DNA of 64,000 nt from Sphingopyxis bauzanensis (GCF_002205675.1 NZ_NISK01000004.1:62001-126000); one strand, 5' to 3'. Shown: positions 50,843-59,901, counted from the stretch's first letter. The notes: generated by a model from the letters alone, not told the origin. Numbers and translations: made by a program.

Positions 50843-52993
50843 ATGTCCCGCAATGCCCTGTCCGCGCCGCTGGCGCTCGTCGCCCTTGCCATGACGCCCA
50901 CCGCAGCGCATGCAGAGGCAGCGGCGCCCGCGCCGACACTCGATTATCCCGACACCGCGCGCGGCGATACGGTCGATCCGCAATTCGGCGTCAATGTCGA
51001 CGACCCCTATCGCTGGCTGGAAGATGATGTTCGCGTCAATCCAAAGGTCGCCGAATGGGTGGCGGCGCAGAACCAGGTGACCGACGCCTATCTCGCCACC
51101 CTGCCCGGCCGCGATACATTCAAGAAGCGGATGACCGAGCTTTATAATTTCGAACGCTTTGGCCTGCCGACCAAGGCAGGTTCACGGTACTTTTATACCC
51201 GGAACGATGGGTTGCAGCCGCAGTCGGTGCTCTATGTCCGCGACGGGATGAAGGGCGAAGGCCGGGTGCTGATCGACCCCAATTTGTGGGCCACGGATGG
51301 CGCCACCGCGCTTGCCGAATGGCGGCCGTCGGAAGATGGCAAATATCTGCTCTATTCGGTGCAGGACGGCGGCACCGACTGGCGCATCGTCCGGGTCAAG
51401 GACGTCGCGACCGGGCAGGATCTGTCAGACGAAGTACGCTGGGTGAAATTTTCGGCGCTTGACTGGGCAAAGGACGGCGGCGGCTTTTATTATTCGCGCT
51501 TCCCCGAACCCGAAGCGGGTGAGGCTTTCCAGTCGCTCAACGAGAATCATAGCGTCTATTTTCACAAACTCGGCACCCCGCAGAGCGCCGACGTGTTGAT
51601 CCACGCGACGCCCGAAATGCCCAGGCTGAACAATTCGGCGGTGGTGAGCGACGACGGCAAATATCTGCTGGTTTTCGGGTCCGAGGGAACCGACGCGCGG
51701 CTAGGCGTGACGCTTTATCCGGTTGCCGCCAACGGCGTCGGTAAGCCGGTCACGCTGATCAACGATTTCGCGAATAACTGGAAATATGTCACCAACCAGG
51801 GGCCGCTGTTCACTTTCATCACCAACAAGGGTGCGCCGCGCGAACGGCTGGTGTCGATGGACATCCGCAGTCCCGGCAAGCTGACCGAGCTGGTCGCCGA
51901 AAGTGAAGTCACGCTCGTCGGCGCGTCACGCGTCGGCGACCGCATTATCCTGTCTTATCTTGGCGACGCGAAATCGCAGGCGGAGATGATCACCCTCGAC
52001 GGCAAGAAGGTGGCAAACATCAACCTGTCCGACATCGGATCAGCATCGGGGTTTGGCGGCAAGTCGAGTGATCCGGAAACCTTCTATGCCTTTTCCAGCT
52101 ATGCGCGGCCGACGACCATCTATCGGCTCGACACAGCGACCGGAAAGAGCGAGATTTTTGCCGAGCCGGAACTGACTTTCAAACCCGACGATTTCAGCGT
52201 CGAGCAGCGCTTTTACAAATCGAGGGACGGCACTGAGGTGCCGATGTTCCTCGTAATGAAAAAGGGGCTCGACCGCAGCAAGGGATCGCCGACGCTGCTC
52301 TATGGCTATGGCGGCTTCAATGTGTCGATGACTCCCGGCTTTTCCCCAACGCGGCTGGCATGGGTCGACAAGGGCGGGGTGCTGGCGATCGCCAACCTGC
52401 GCGGCGGCGGCGAATATGGCAAGGCGTGGCATGATGCCGGGCGGCTCGACAAGAAACAGAATGTCTTCGACGACTTTATCGCGGCGGCCGAATTTCTGAT
52501 CGCCGAGGGTGTGGCCGGCAAGGGCCAGGTCGCGGTCGAGGGTGGATCGAACGGCGGCCTGCTCGTCGGCGCGGTGGTCAACCAGCGTCCCGACCTGTTC
52601 GCGGCCGGACTGCCCGCGGTAGGGGTGATGGACATGCTGCGTTTCGACCGCTTCACCGCGGGGCGTTACTGGGTCGACGATTATGGCTATCCGTCGAAAG
52701 AGTCGGATTTCAAGAATCTACTCGCTTATTCGCCCTATCATAACATCCAGTCGGGCGTGTCTTATCCTGCGGTGTTGGTGACCACCGCCGATACCGACGA
52801 CCGCGTCGTACCGGGGCATAGCTTCAAATATACTGCGCAGTTGCAGTATGCGAAGGCCGGTGACAAGCCGCATCTGATCCGCGTCGAAACGCGCGCCGGG
52901 CACGGATCGGGCAAACCGACCGACAAGATCATCGCCGAAGCCGCCGACAAATATGCGTTTGCAGCGAAATGGACCGGGCTGAACGTCGAATAA
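50843..52993 (+). CDS. Exported prolyl oligopeptidase (S9A)
   Basis: A 716-residue peptidase that cuts short peptides after proline. A signal peptide covers residues 1-24 (ending TAAHA). The N-terminal YPDTARGDTVDPQFGVNVDDPYRWLED region is typical, followed by the propeller and the catalytic domain. Ser lies in EGGSNGGLL near 569, Asp in TADTDDRVVPGHS near 652, His in RAGHGSGKP near 687. The stop overlaps the next gene's ATG (TAATG). With the S9 and M28 enzymes nearby it forms a peptide-scavenging set. Confidence 0.94.
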   Translation: MSRNALSAPLALVALAMTPTAAHAEAAAPAPTLDYPDTARGDTVDPQFGVNVDDPYRWLEDDVRVNPKVAEWVAAQNQVTDAYLATLPGRDTFKKRMTELYNFERFGLPTKAGSRYFYTRNDGLQPQSVLYVRDGMKGEGRVLIDPNLWATDGATALAEWRPSEDGKYLLYSVQDGGTDWRIVRVKDVATGQDLSDEVRWVKFSALDWAKDGGGFYYSRFPEPEAGEAFQSLNENHSVYFHKLGTPQSADVLIHATPEMPRLNNSAVVSDDGKYLLVFGSEGTDARLGVTLYPVAANGVGKPVTLINDFANNWKYVTNQGPLFTFITNKGAPRERLVSMDIRSPGKLTELVAESEVTLVGASRVGDRIILSYLGDAKSQAEMITLDGKKVANINLSDIGSASGFGGKSSDPETFYAFSSYARPTTIYRLDTATGKSEIFAEPELTFKPDDFSVEQRFYKSRDGTEVPMFLVMKKGLDRSKGSPTLLYGYGGFNVSMTPGFSPTRLAWVDKGGVLAIANLRGGGEYGKAWHDAGRLDKKQNVFDDFIAAAEFLIAEGVAGKGQVAVEGGSNGGLLVGAVVNQRPDLFAAGLPAVGVMDMLRFDRFTAGRYWVDDYGYPSKESDFKNLLAYSPYHNIQSGVSYPAVLVTTADTDDRVVPGHSFKYTAQLQYAKAGDKPHLIRVETRAGHGSGKPTDKIIAEAADKYAFAAKWTGLNVE

Positions 52994-53478
52994 TGTCGAC
53001 TGCGCTCACCTTTACCGCGACCGAGCCCGCTGAACTCTGGGCCGAGGCGGGCGACGCCGCCGCGGCGCTGGTCGCGGGCGAGCCCGACGGTATCGCCAAC
53101 ATGGCGAATGTTGCGGCGCTGATCTGGCAGGCGATCCCGGACCTCAACTGGGCGGGCTTTTATCGCTTCGACGGGCAGGAACTGGTGCTCGGCCCATTTC
53201 AGGGCAAGGCGGCGTGCATCCGCATTCCGCTCGACAAGGGGGTGTGCGGTGCCGCGGCGCGGCTGGGCGCTACCCAACGCGTCGACGATGTCCACGCCTT
53301 CCCCGGCCACATCGCGTGCGACGCCGACAGCCGCAGCGAACTGGTGGTACCGGTGATCGCGGGCGACCGGCTGGTCGGCGTGCTCGACCTTGACAGTCCG
53401 GTGCCGGGGCGGTTCTCGGCCGCAGATCAGGCGGGTGCCGAGGCGCTAATGGCGCGAATTGCGGAGGCGCTGGCGTAA
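52993..53478 (+). CDS. msrC: Free methionine-(R)-sulfoxide reductase (GAF-domain)
   Basis: A 161-residue GAF-fold reductase that repairs free methionine-R-sulfoxide. The three cysteines are Cys75, Cys85 and Cys109, with the same spacing (10 and 24) as Cys84, Cys94 and Cys118 of E. coli YebR. LNWAGFYR, GPFQGKAAC, the DKGVCGAAA block and DSRSELVVPV are family segments. The start is an ATG overlapping the prolyl oligopeptidase stop; eight codons upstream belong to that gene. Confidence 0.92.
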   Translation: MSTALTFTATEPAELWAEAGDAAAALVAGEPDGIANMANVAALIWQAIPDLNWAGFYRFDGQELVLGPFQGKAACIRIPLDKGVCGAAARLGATQRVDDVHAFPGHIACDADSRSELVVPVIAGDRLVGVLDLDSPVPGRFSAADQAGAEALMARIAEALA

Positions 53479-53481
53479 CGC

Positions 53482-53592
53482 GTCACCCCCGCAAAGGCGG
53501 GCCGTAAGGGGTCTGTCGCTGAACCGTCCCGCAAACCGACAGCGTCCGCGTTCGGAGGCACGTGACCTCGAAACGCCCTTCGCGGGGGCGAC
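53482..53592. repeat. Intergenic inverted repeat
   Basis: The gap after msrC starts GTCACCCCCGCAAAGGCGGG and ends ACGCCCTTCGCGGGGGCGAC, arms that pair imperfectly. A second short pair (CTGTCGCTGAAC and GCAAACCGACAG) sits inside. It resembles, at lower similarity, the element after bfr at 25474-25561. Confidence 0.6.
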
Positions 53593-53688
53593 GGCTATTC
53601 TCGACCGCCGTCGTCTAAATGCCTCTTCTGACCCAAATCGGGACGCGAAGCTCACGGTTAACGGATTCGCGAAAAGCCGCTGATTTTG

Positions 53689-53703
53689 CTAACAAGCTGT
53701 TAA
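53689..53703. promoter_or_regulatory. Near-consensus CtrA box upstream of envelope protein gene
   Basis: CTAACAAGCTGTTAA fits TTAA-N7-TTAA with one substitution (C for the first T), and TTAAC recurs 31 bases upstream. It is 37 bases before the start of the glycine-zipper protein gene. A perfect CtrA box exists upstream of ctrA itself at 58891. Confidence 0.4.
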
Positions 53704-53739
53704 CCAATCGGTTCGGGCCGAGGGAACAGGGAGTTAGCC

Positions 53740-54573
53740 ATGCGCACGTTCGTTTTGTTGGGAGTGGCAGCGGGGTCGTTGTTGCTGGCGGGGCGTGCCC
53801 ATGCCGAAGCGCCGATGATCGACGCGCGCGCTGCGACCGACCTGGTGAGCGGCGTGCTCTATAATCATGACCCGCGCCCGGCGCTCGATTATGGCGCGCC
53901 CGCCGATGCAGACGTGCGCGTCTATACCGGCCACGCCGATCGGATCCCCAGCGAAGTCGAATATCGGCGCGTGTCGGGTTACGACGCCGAGGGCCGCTGG
54001 ACCGGAACCTGGAACGGCTCCTATGAAACGCCCGACGGTCGCCGTTACGACGGCAGCTATGAAGGCACGGTCGAAGGCCATGGTGCCGGCTATCCGCCGC
54101 CGCATCACTATTACGGCGGCGGGTACGACCCGCGGCACGACGCAGAAATGGAACGCCGCTGTGGCCGGGGGGGCACAGCAGGCGGCGCGGTTGTCGGCGG
54201 AGTCGTGGGGGGCGTCGTCGGCAACCGCATCGCCGGGCGCGGGGACCGCACCGCGGGGACGCTGATTGGCGGCGGCCTTGGCGCGCTCGCCGGTGCCGCG
54301 ATCGGCGATGCGTCGGACAAGAAGAAATGCGAGGCCTGGTGGTCAAGTCGCGGTCCGCATCACAGCAGCACGACATACCATCATGGCGGCTATGGCTACG
54401 GCTATTACACCCCGGGCGTGGTGGTCACGACAATCATCACCAACGGCGCGCCGGTCGTCACTGAAACGATCGAGACGACGACCAAGACCTATTATGAGAA
54501 TGTGCCAGTGCGGAAACGCTATGTGGCGAAGAAAAAGTGGAAGCCCCGGCCCAAGCCGCGCTGCGTCTGCTGA
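53740..54573 (+). CDS. Exported glycine-zipper protein
   Basis: A 277-residue protein with a signal peptide (ending near GRAHA). The central domain has a long glycine-zipper block (GGTAGGAVVGGVVGGVVGNR and GTLIGGGLGALAGAAIGD), the type seen in 17-kDa surface antigens and outer-membrane-linked proteins. His/Tyr/Gly-rich stretches lie on each side and the C-terminus is Lys/Pro-rich. The glycine zipper probably inserts into or packs against a membrane. A strong terminator follows the gene. Function is unknown, but envelope integrity is plausible. Confidence 0.8.
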   Translation: MRTFVLLGVAAGSLLLAGRAHAEAPMIDARAATDLVSGVLYNHDPRPALDYGAPADADVRVYTGHADRIPSEVEYRRVSGYDAEGRWTGTWNGSYETPDGRRYDGSYEGTVEGHGAGYPPPHHYYGGGYDPRHDAEMERRCGRGGTAGGAVVGGVVGGVVGNRIAGRGDRTAGTLIGGGLGALAGAAIGDASDKKKCEAWWSSRGPHHSSTTYHHGGYGYGYYTPGVVVTTIITNGAPVVTETIETTTKTYYENVPVRKRYVAKKKWKPRPKPRCVC

Positions 54574-54606
54574 TTACCCGACAGGTCTGGTCACCTGAGG
54601 TTCGAA

Positions 54607-54645
54607 GGCCCGTCATCCAAGCGATGACGGGCCCTTCCCATTTTT
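54607..54645 (+). terminator. Rho-independent terminator after glycine-zipper gene
   Basis: An 11-bp perfect stem GGCCCGTCATC/GATGACGGGCC with a CAAGC loop, then CTTCCCA and five T residues. It lies 34 bases past the stop codon. Confidence 0.8.
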
Positions 54646-54760
54646 GCGCTCGCCCCATCGTACTAGAACATCGGTTCAGCCGCGCGAAAGCATTGACCGC
54701 GTAGCGCAAAAGCATCGCGGGCCGGACCATCCTTTGCCCGCCCCTGGGGAGTATCCCTCG

Positions 54761-55294
54761 ATGCGTACATTCGCCAGCCTTGCCGCCGCAGTCGCGGTCG
54801 TCGTAACCTCGGTCGGGATCAGCGTCGTCCCCGCCGAAGCGCGGTCACGTCATGGCGGCTGGGGCTATCGCCATCACGACCGCGTCAGCACCGGCGACGT
54901 GCTCGGCGGCCTGCTGATCATCGGCACCATCGCCGCGATCGCCGGCGCCGCGAGCAAAGACCGGCGCGAGCGCGCGCCCGACTATCGTTACGACCCGCCG
55001 TATCGCGACGATCAGCGCTATGACCAGCGCGACCGTGACTATGTGCCGCCCGTGGAGCAGGGCGATACGCGCCCCTATGGCAACAGTGACGCCCAGACCC
55101 GCGCCGCCGATGCGTGCAGCTGGGCGGTCGAGGCCGAAATGGGTGACGACGCGCGCGTCGACCGCATCGACGGCACCGAAGCCAATAACGGCGGCTGGTA
55201 TGTCACCGGCACCGCGTCGCGGCTGGGCGGCGAAGTGCGCAGTTTCGGGTGCAGCTATCGCAATGGCCGCGTCGTCGATGTCAATTTCGGCTGA
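54761..55294 (+). CDS. Exported 17-kDa-type protein, tandem paralogue 1
   Basis: A 177-residue protein: signal peptide (to about residue 28, PAEARS), a hydrophobic block GDVLGGLLIIGTIAAIAGAAS, an Arg/Tyr/Asp-rich segment, and a C-terminal domain with two cysteines. That domain (DACSWAVEAE ... SFGCSYRNGRVVDVNFG) aligns with the next gene's C-terminus. The start follows GGGGAGTATCCCTCG. It is unrelated to the glycine-zipper gene except in being exported and low-complexity. No function is known. Confidence 0.78.
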   Translation: MRTFASLAAAVAVVVTSVGISVVPAEARSRHGGWGYRHHDRVSTGDVLGGLLIIGTIAAIAGAASKDRRERAPDYRYDPPYRDDQRYDQRDRDYVPPVEQGDTRPYGNSDAQTRAADACSWAVEAEMGDDARVDRIDGTEANNGGWYVTGTASRLGGEVRSFGCSYRNGRVVDVNFG

Positions 55295-55494
55295 ACCTCC
55301 CCTCTGGATCAACAGCTTACGCGGGCTCGCGTCACCTTTGGGGGGGCGCGGCCCTTGGCTTTGAAGCTGAACACCAGCAAAACCGAGGCTGAACGCCAGA
55401 TAAGCGACGGGTTCAGCACCGCGTCACCCCCGAATCGGTAGAACAACTCCAACAGGCCGCAACGCTGCCGCCTGCGCCTGAAGGAGACCGAACC

Positions 55495-56019
55495 ATGGCT
55501 ATGAAGACCAACCTGACCAAGGCCGCGATTGGTGCGGCCACCGCTGGCGCGATGTTGATGAGCGCCGCGCCCGCCGCAGCCCGCGACCGGTATGACCGCG
55601 ACGGAATCAGCGCGGGCGAAGTGATCGCCGGCGCCGTCGTGCTGGGCGGCCTCGCCGCCATTTTGTCGAGCGGCAACAACGACCGCTATGGCCGTTACGA
55701 CGACCGTTATCGTGGTCGCTATAACGACGCACGCTATGGCTATGGCTATGATTACAACCGCTATGGCAACAGCCGCAGCGCCGTGAACCAGTGCGTAACC
55801 GCGGTCGAACGCGGCAGCCGCCGCTATGGCAACACTGACGTTACCCAGGTGACGAGCATCGATCGCAAGCGCGACGGCTACAAGGTGAAGGGCCGCGTCG
55901 TCGTCCGCGACGGCTACGGCGGCCGCTGGGGCCGTGGTGGATATTTCGACCGCGGCAAGTTCAGCTGCGACATCCGTTATGGCCGGGTGCAGAACGTGAA
56001 ATTCTCTGGCCTGCGCTAA
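55495..56019 (+). CDS. Exported 17-kDa-type protein, tandem paralogue 2
   Basis: A 174-residue protein with the same order as its neighbour: signal peptide (to about residue 28), hydrophobic block GEVIAGAVVLGGLAAILSS, Arg/Tyr/Asp repeats (RYDDRYRGRYND), and a C-terminal domain with two cysteines (NQCVTAVERG ... FSCDIRYGRVQNVKF). AAGGAGACCGAACC precedes the ATG. The paralogues share the fold but have only moderate identity, so the duplication is old. A terminator follows. Confidence 0.78.
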   Translation: MAMKTNLTKAAIGAATAGAMLMSAAPAAARDRYDRDGISAGEVIAGAVVLGGLAAILSSGNNDRYGRYDDRYRGRYNDARYGYGYDYNRYGNSRSAVNQCVTAVERGSRRYGNTDVTQVTSIDRKRDGYKVKGRVVVRDGYGGRWGRGGYFDRGKFSCDIRYGRVQNVKFSGLR

Positions 56020-56025
56020 TTATCC

Positions 56026-56059
56026 AGCCCCTCCCCCAAACGGGGAGGGGCTTTTCTTT
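56026..56059 (+). terminator. Rho-independent terminator after paralogue 2
   Basis: Stem AGCCCCTCCCC/GGGGAGGGGCT (11 bp) with a CAAAC loop is followed by TTTCTTT. It starts 7 bases after the stop codon. Confidence 0.88.
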
Positions 56060-56086
56060 GCCCGCATAACCCCGCATGAAGCGGGT

Positions 56087-57409
56087 ATGATCAAACACAG
56101 CCTGCTCGCAGCCCTGCTCCTCGTCGCGCCCATGGCGGCGCATGCGAAGGATGCCACCCCCGCCGCCGACCCCGCGCGATTGAAAGCCGACGTCGAAAAA
56201 CTGGTGTCGTTCGGCACCCGCCACACTTTGTCGTCGTCGACCGATCCGAAACGCGGCATCGGGGCAGCGCGCAATTGGGGTGCCGCCGAGTTCGGGCGCA
56301 TTTCCAAGGCTTGCGGCGGCTGCCTGACCGTCGAACGTATCGCCGATCGCTTCGACGGGCCGCGCGCGCCGGAAGGCGTGATCGTCGAAAATGTGCTGGC
56401 GATCCAGAAAGGCAGCGGCGATCCGGCGCATGTCATCATCATCGCGGGGCATATCGACAGCCGCGTCAGCGATGTAATGAATTTCACCGCCGATGCCCCC
56501 GGCGCCAACGACGATGCGTCGGGCACCGCGCTGGTGATCGAAGCGGCGCGGCTGCTCTCCAGGCAGAAGCATCGCGCGACGATCGTCTATGCACTGCTGT
56601 CGGGCGAGGAGCAGGGTCTGTGGGGCGGGCGGCTGCTCGCGCGTCATGCAAAGGAAAAGAACTGGCCCGTCGCGGCGATGCTGAATAACGACATCGTCGG
56701 CGGCATTAAGGGGACCGACGGCGCCATCGTCGATAACCGGGTGCGGGTGTTCAGCGAGGGGATCCGCGCGTCGGAGGATCTCGCGGCGCAACTAGCACGG
56801 CGCGGGATCGGCGGCGAGGATGACGGGCCGTCGCGCGCGCTGGCCAAAGCGGCGATCAGGGCGGGAGAACAGAGCCCGGCGATCGGATTGGAAGTGCTGG
56901 CAGTGCGCCGCCCCGACCGTTTCCGCCGCGGCGGCGATCATCTGCCGTCGCTCGAACTCGGCTATCCGGCGATCCGTTTTACAGTCGGGATCGAAGATTA
57001 TGACCATCAGCATCAGGATCTGCGCACCGACAATGGCCGCAAATACGGCGACACCGTCGACGAGATGGATTTTGCCTATCTGGCGCGCGTCACCGCGCTC
57101 AACGTCGTGCTGGCCAGCGACCTGGCCGCCGCCCCGCCCGCACCCGCCAGCGTCAGCATCGACGGAGCGGTCAGCTCGAACACGACGGTGAAGTGGTCGC
57201 CGGTGAAGGATGCCGCGGCCTATCGCATCCATTGGCGCCGAAGCGACACGCTCGGCTGGACCGATAGCAAGCAGGTCGCGGGCGACACCGCGCCCGAACT
57301 GCTGCTGCCCGGCGTGGTCATCGACGATCATTTTTTTGGGGTGTCGGCGCTGGCGGCCGATGGCAGCGAAAGCATCGTCACCTTTGGCGGGCTGCCGCCT
57401 GCGTCCTGA
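56087..57409 (+). CDS. Exported M28-family zinc aminopeptidase
   Basis: A 440-residue enzyme with a signal peptide (ending AAHAKD). The M28 domain has metal ligands in AGHIDSR, GANDDASG, the SGEEQGLWGG block (Glu base and Glu ligand) and NNDIVGG. The final His is in DHQHQDLRTDNG. Residues 345-440 form a fibronectin-III-like C-terminal domain (VSIDGAVSSNTTVKWSPVKD). It likely works with the two S9 peptidases on exported peptides. It starts right after the terminator of the preceding gene. Confidence 0.9.
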   Translation: MIKHSLLAALLLVAPMAAHAKDATPAADPARLKADVEKLVSFGTRHTLSSSTDPKRGIGAARNWGAAEFGRISKACGGCLTVERIADRFDGPRAPEGVIVENVLAIQKGSGDPAHVIIIAGHIDSRVSDVMNFTADAPGANDDASGTALVIEAARLLSRQKHRATIVYALLSGEEQGLWGGRLLARHAKEKNWPVAAMLNNDIVGGIKGTDGAIVDNRVRVFSEGIRASEDLAAQLARRGIGGEDDGPSRALAKAAIRAGEQSPAIGLEVLAVRRPDRFRRGGDHLPSLELGYPAIRFTVGIEDYDHQHQDLRTDNGRKYGDTVDEMDFAYLARVTALNVVLASDLAAAPPAPASVSIDGAVSSNTTVKWSPVKDAAAYRIHWRRSDTLGWTDSKQVAGDTAPELLLPGVVIDDHFFGVSALAADGSESIVTFGGLPPAS

Positions 57410-57511
57410 CCCGCAAATATTACCGAACACGCTATACGATAATTTACCTTCCGTCTTTACAGCGGCAAAGGGACCATAATCATCGGTCGACGTGGGGGTC
57501 GGGCGACAACA

Positions 57512-57982
57512 ATGGGTCGCACCATGTCGAATTTCGAGGCTCCCCCAGCCTCACCACCTCCAGACGAAAAGCGCCAACCGCGTCAGTCGCGCCTTGTAAA
57601 AGCGGCGCTTGCCTGTCCGCGCCTAGGCCAGTTCGACGTCACCGTCCGCAATGTGTCTGAAACCGGCATCGGCGGACAGTCGCCGGACGCTTTACAAATC
57701 GGCGAAAGAATCACGATATTGTTGCCCGGCCATGAACCGATGCTGGGGACGGTACGCTGGGTCGCAGGCAATCGTTTTGGCATCGAAACGGACCGGCCCG
57801 TCGATACCGCATTGCTGCGTGCCGTACATGGCGGCTCGGCGATGGCCACGCATGCGACCGCGTCGGGTTTCGAGATCGTGCCGCCGCCCGTCGCGCGGCA
57901 CCGCCGCCCGGGACTCGTCCTTGGCGCCGCCCAGCCGGCGCACGCTGGCCGCAGCGTGTGGACGAGCAACACGCAGTCATAA
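57512..57982 (+). CDS. PilZ-domain protein
   Basis: A 156-residue protein with a PilZ c-di-GMP-binding fold. The Arg motif is RQSR near residue 27 and the second motif lies in DVTVRNVSETGIGGQS near 46-60. A 40-residue C-terminal extension is variable. A Met four codons in is an alternative start. The gene runs toward ctrA, with a shared hairpin between the 3' ends. c-di-GMP affects motility and the cell cycle in alphaproteobacteria, so the neighbourhood is suggestive but not proof of a link. Confidence 0.82.
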   Translation: MGRTMSNFEAPPASPPPDEKRQPRQSRLVKAALACPRLGQFDVTVRNVSETGIGGQSPDALQIGERITILLPGHEPMLGTVRWVAGNRFGIETDRPVDTALLRAVHGGSAMATHATASGFEIVPPPVARHRRPGLVLGAAQPAHAGRSVWTSNTQS

Positions 57983-57985
57983 GAC

Positions 57986-58019
57986 AAAAGAAAACCGGCG
58001 CGGATTGCTCCGCGCCGGG
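57986..58019 (-). terminator. Terminator for ctrA in the convergent gap
   Basis: CCGGCGCGG/CCGCGCCGG forms a 9-bp stem around a six-base loop. On the minus strand it is followed by TTTTCTTTTG, making it a good ctrA terminator. On the plus strand the T-tract is poor. Confidence 0.78.
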
Positions 58020-58053
58020 TTCCCTCGGTTAACTCTTGGCGAAATGCAAACCG

Positions 58054-58761
58054 TCAGGCGACGCGGCGCACCTCATTACCCTCATCGTCGATATCACGCA
58101 GGACATAACCGCGGCCCCAGACCGTCTCGATGTAATTTTCGCCCTCGCACGCCAGCGCCAATTTCTTGCGCAGCTTGCAGATAAAGACGTCGATGATTTT
58201 GAGTTCGGGTTCGTCCATGCCGCCATAAAGGTGATTGAGGAACATTTCCTTGGTCAGCGTCGTGCCCTTGCGCAGCGAAAGCAGCTCGAGCATTTGATAT
58301 TCCTTGCCGGTCAGATGCACGCGGGTCGTGTCGACCTCGACCGTCTTGGTGTCCAGATTGACCGCCAGCTTGCCCGTCTTGATGACGCTCTGGCTGTGGC
58401 CCTTCGACCGGCGGACGACCGCATGGATGCGGGCGACCAGTTCGTCGCGGTGGAACGGCTTGGTGACATAATCGTCGGCACCAAAGCCGAACGAGCGCAC
58501 CTTCGAATCCATTTCGGAAATGCCCGACAGGATCAGCACCGGCGTCTGCACCTTCGCGGTGCGGAGCTTTTTCAGCACGTCATAGCCGTGCATGTCGGGC
58601 AGGTTCAGGTCGAGCAGGATGATGTCGTAATCATAGAGCTTGCCCAGATCCAAGCCTTCTTCACCGAGGTCGGTGGTATAGACGTTGAAGCCTTCGGTCG
58701 TGAGCATCGTGTCGATCGCCTTGGCGGTCGTCGGCTCGTCCTCGATCAGCAATACGCGCAT
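58054..58761 (-). CDS. ctrA: Cell-cycle response regulator CtrA
   Basis: A 235-residue OmpR-type response regulator, master regulator of the alphaproteobacterial cell cycle, motility and often gene transfer. The receiver has acidic residues EDE at 7-9 and phosphorylation site Asp51 in LLDLNLP, with [13 protein letters not shown] later. The winged-helix domain includes [22 protein letters not shown] and [12 protein letters not shown]. The start is the Met of [17 protein letters not shown]; 36 upstream codons are non-homologous. A perfect CtrA box sits 130 bases upstream. Confidence 0.97.
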   Translation of the reverse strand: MRVLLIEDEPTTAKAIDTMLTTEGFNVYTTDLGEEGLDLGKLYDYDIILLDLNLPDMHGYDVLKKLRTAKVQTPVLILSGISEMDSKVRSFGFGADDYVTKPFHRDELVARIHAVVRRSKGHSQSVIKTGKLAVNLDTKTVEVDTTRVHLTGKEYQMLELLSLRKGTTLTKEMFLNHLYGGMDEPELKIIDVFICKLRKKLALACEGENYIETVWGRGYVLRDIDDEGNEVRRVA

Positions 58762-58890
58762 TGGGCACCCCTTGATTGTTTCCCACGACAGCCCTGCCTT
58801 TTCGATCACCTGGCTATCGTGCGATGCCACCGACCGACCCCTCTTGCGGACTGCCGGAACATTAACCACGAAACTAATGAAGGGAAAAGG

Positions 58891-58905
58891 TTAATTTTGA
58901 TTTAA
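58891..58905. promoter_or_regulatory. Perfect CtrA-binding box upstream of ctrA
   Basis: TTAATTTTGATTTAA is an exact TTAA-N7-TTAA motif. It lies 130 bases before the ctrA start and touches the 3' end of the LysR gene. GAATC and GAGTC, both CcrM (GANTC) methylation sites, follow at 58912 and 58921. Autoregulation through such a box and methylation control are known in Caulobacter. Confidence 0.8.
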
Positions 58906-59831
58906 CCCGCGGAATCCGGCGAGTCGCGGCCGATGCACGACCGCTTCAGCGTCTCGACCAGATGGTCCGACAGCGCCCGTACCCGCGCCGGACGCAGCCG
59001 TGAGGGCGGCGATAGCAGATGCAGATAGGCCTGCGGGATCGACCAGTCGGTAAGGATACGGACGAGCGCGCCAGACGCCAGCGCCTCCTCGGCGATGAAG
59101 TCGGGCAGCACCGCGATGCCGCCGTCCGCGATCAGCAGCGGGATCATTATGTCGCCATTGTTGGTGAACAGCGGCCCGGTCGCGATCACCGTCGCCTCCT
59201 CGCCATCGCGATGGAAATGCAGCGGCATTGTACGCTCGCGATGGCCGTAACCGATCAAGCGATGCGATCCGAGATCGAGCGGATGGCGCGGGGTGCCGCG
59301 TTGTTCCAGATAGGCGGGGCTGGCGATCACCGACGCGGCGACCGGCGCGATCGTCCGCGCGAGCAGGCTCGAATCCTCCATGCTGGCGATGCGCAGGCTC
59401 AGGTCGATGCCCTCGGCAATCAGGTCGTGGCGCGCATCGCTCAGCATCACTTCGATCTCGACCGCCGGGTGCATCGCGAGGAACGCGGCAAGCGGCGCTC
59501 CGAGCACCTTGATCCCGAAGCTCATCGGCGCGGCGAGGCGGATCGGCCCAGCGAGATCGACGCGGTCGCCGCGCGCCGCCTCGGTCGCTGCGGTCGCCGC
59601 CGCTACCATGGCCTGCGCCTCGCCGAGCAATCCCGCGCCCGCGGTCGACACGGTGACCGTGCGCGAACTGCGATGGAGCAGCGCGATGCCGAGCGTTGTT
59701 TCGAGGCGGGTCACCGCCTTTGACACGCTGGCCTTTGACATGCCGAGCGACGCGGCAGCGGCGGTAAAGCTGCCGCTGTCGGCGACGGCGACGAAACAGG
59801 CCCACCCTTCGTAATCGGGTAGCGACATCAA
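58902..59831 (-). CDS. LysR-family transcriptional regulator
   Basis: A 309-residue regulator with an N-terminal winged helix (residues 5-65: GSFTAAAASLGMSKASVSKA then HRSSRTV) and a LysR substrate-binding domain. The start may be either of the first two Met codons. It diverges from pirin-azoR-ygiD, so it probably controls them in response to quinones or other electrophiles, as LysR members do near such genes. The 183-base divergent gap contains two palindromes suitable for LysR binding. Its end is only 140 bases before ctrA on the same strand. Confidence 0.88.
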   Translation of the reverse strand: MMSLPDYEGWACFVAVADSGSFTAAAASLGMSKASVSKAVTRLETTLGIALLHRSSRTVTVSTAGAGLLGEAQAMVAAATAATEAARGDRVDLAGPIRLAAPMSFGIKVLGAPLAAFLAMHPAVEIEVMLSDARHDLIAEGIDLSLRIASMEDSSLLARTIAPVAASVIASPAYLEQRGTPRHPLDLGSHRLIGYGHRERTMPLHFHRDGEEATVIATGPLFTNNGDIMIPLLIADGGIAVLPDFIAEEALASGALVRILTDWSIPQAYLHLLSPPSRLRPARVRALSDHLVETLKRSCIGRDSPDSAG

Positions 59832-59845
59832 ATCCTCCTTTTCTC

Positions 59846-59870
59846 ACTCCGTTCGTGCTGCGAACGGAGT
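59846..59870. promoter_or_regulatory. Palindrome in the LysR leader
   Basis: ACTCCGTTCG and CGAACGGAGT are perfect 10-base arms around TGCTG, 15 bases before the LysR start. It could be the regulator's own operator or an RNA hairpin controlling its translation. Confidence 0.5.
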
Positions 59871-59901
59871 AAATGGTATAGATCATCTTAAAAATGGAAA
59901 C

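Noticed and set aside
53619..54376. Minus-strand frame of 253 codons across the glycine-zipper gene
   Set aside because: Arg-rich antisense shadow; the plus strand has a signal peptide, glycine zipper and terminator in place.
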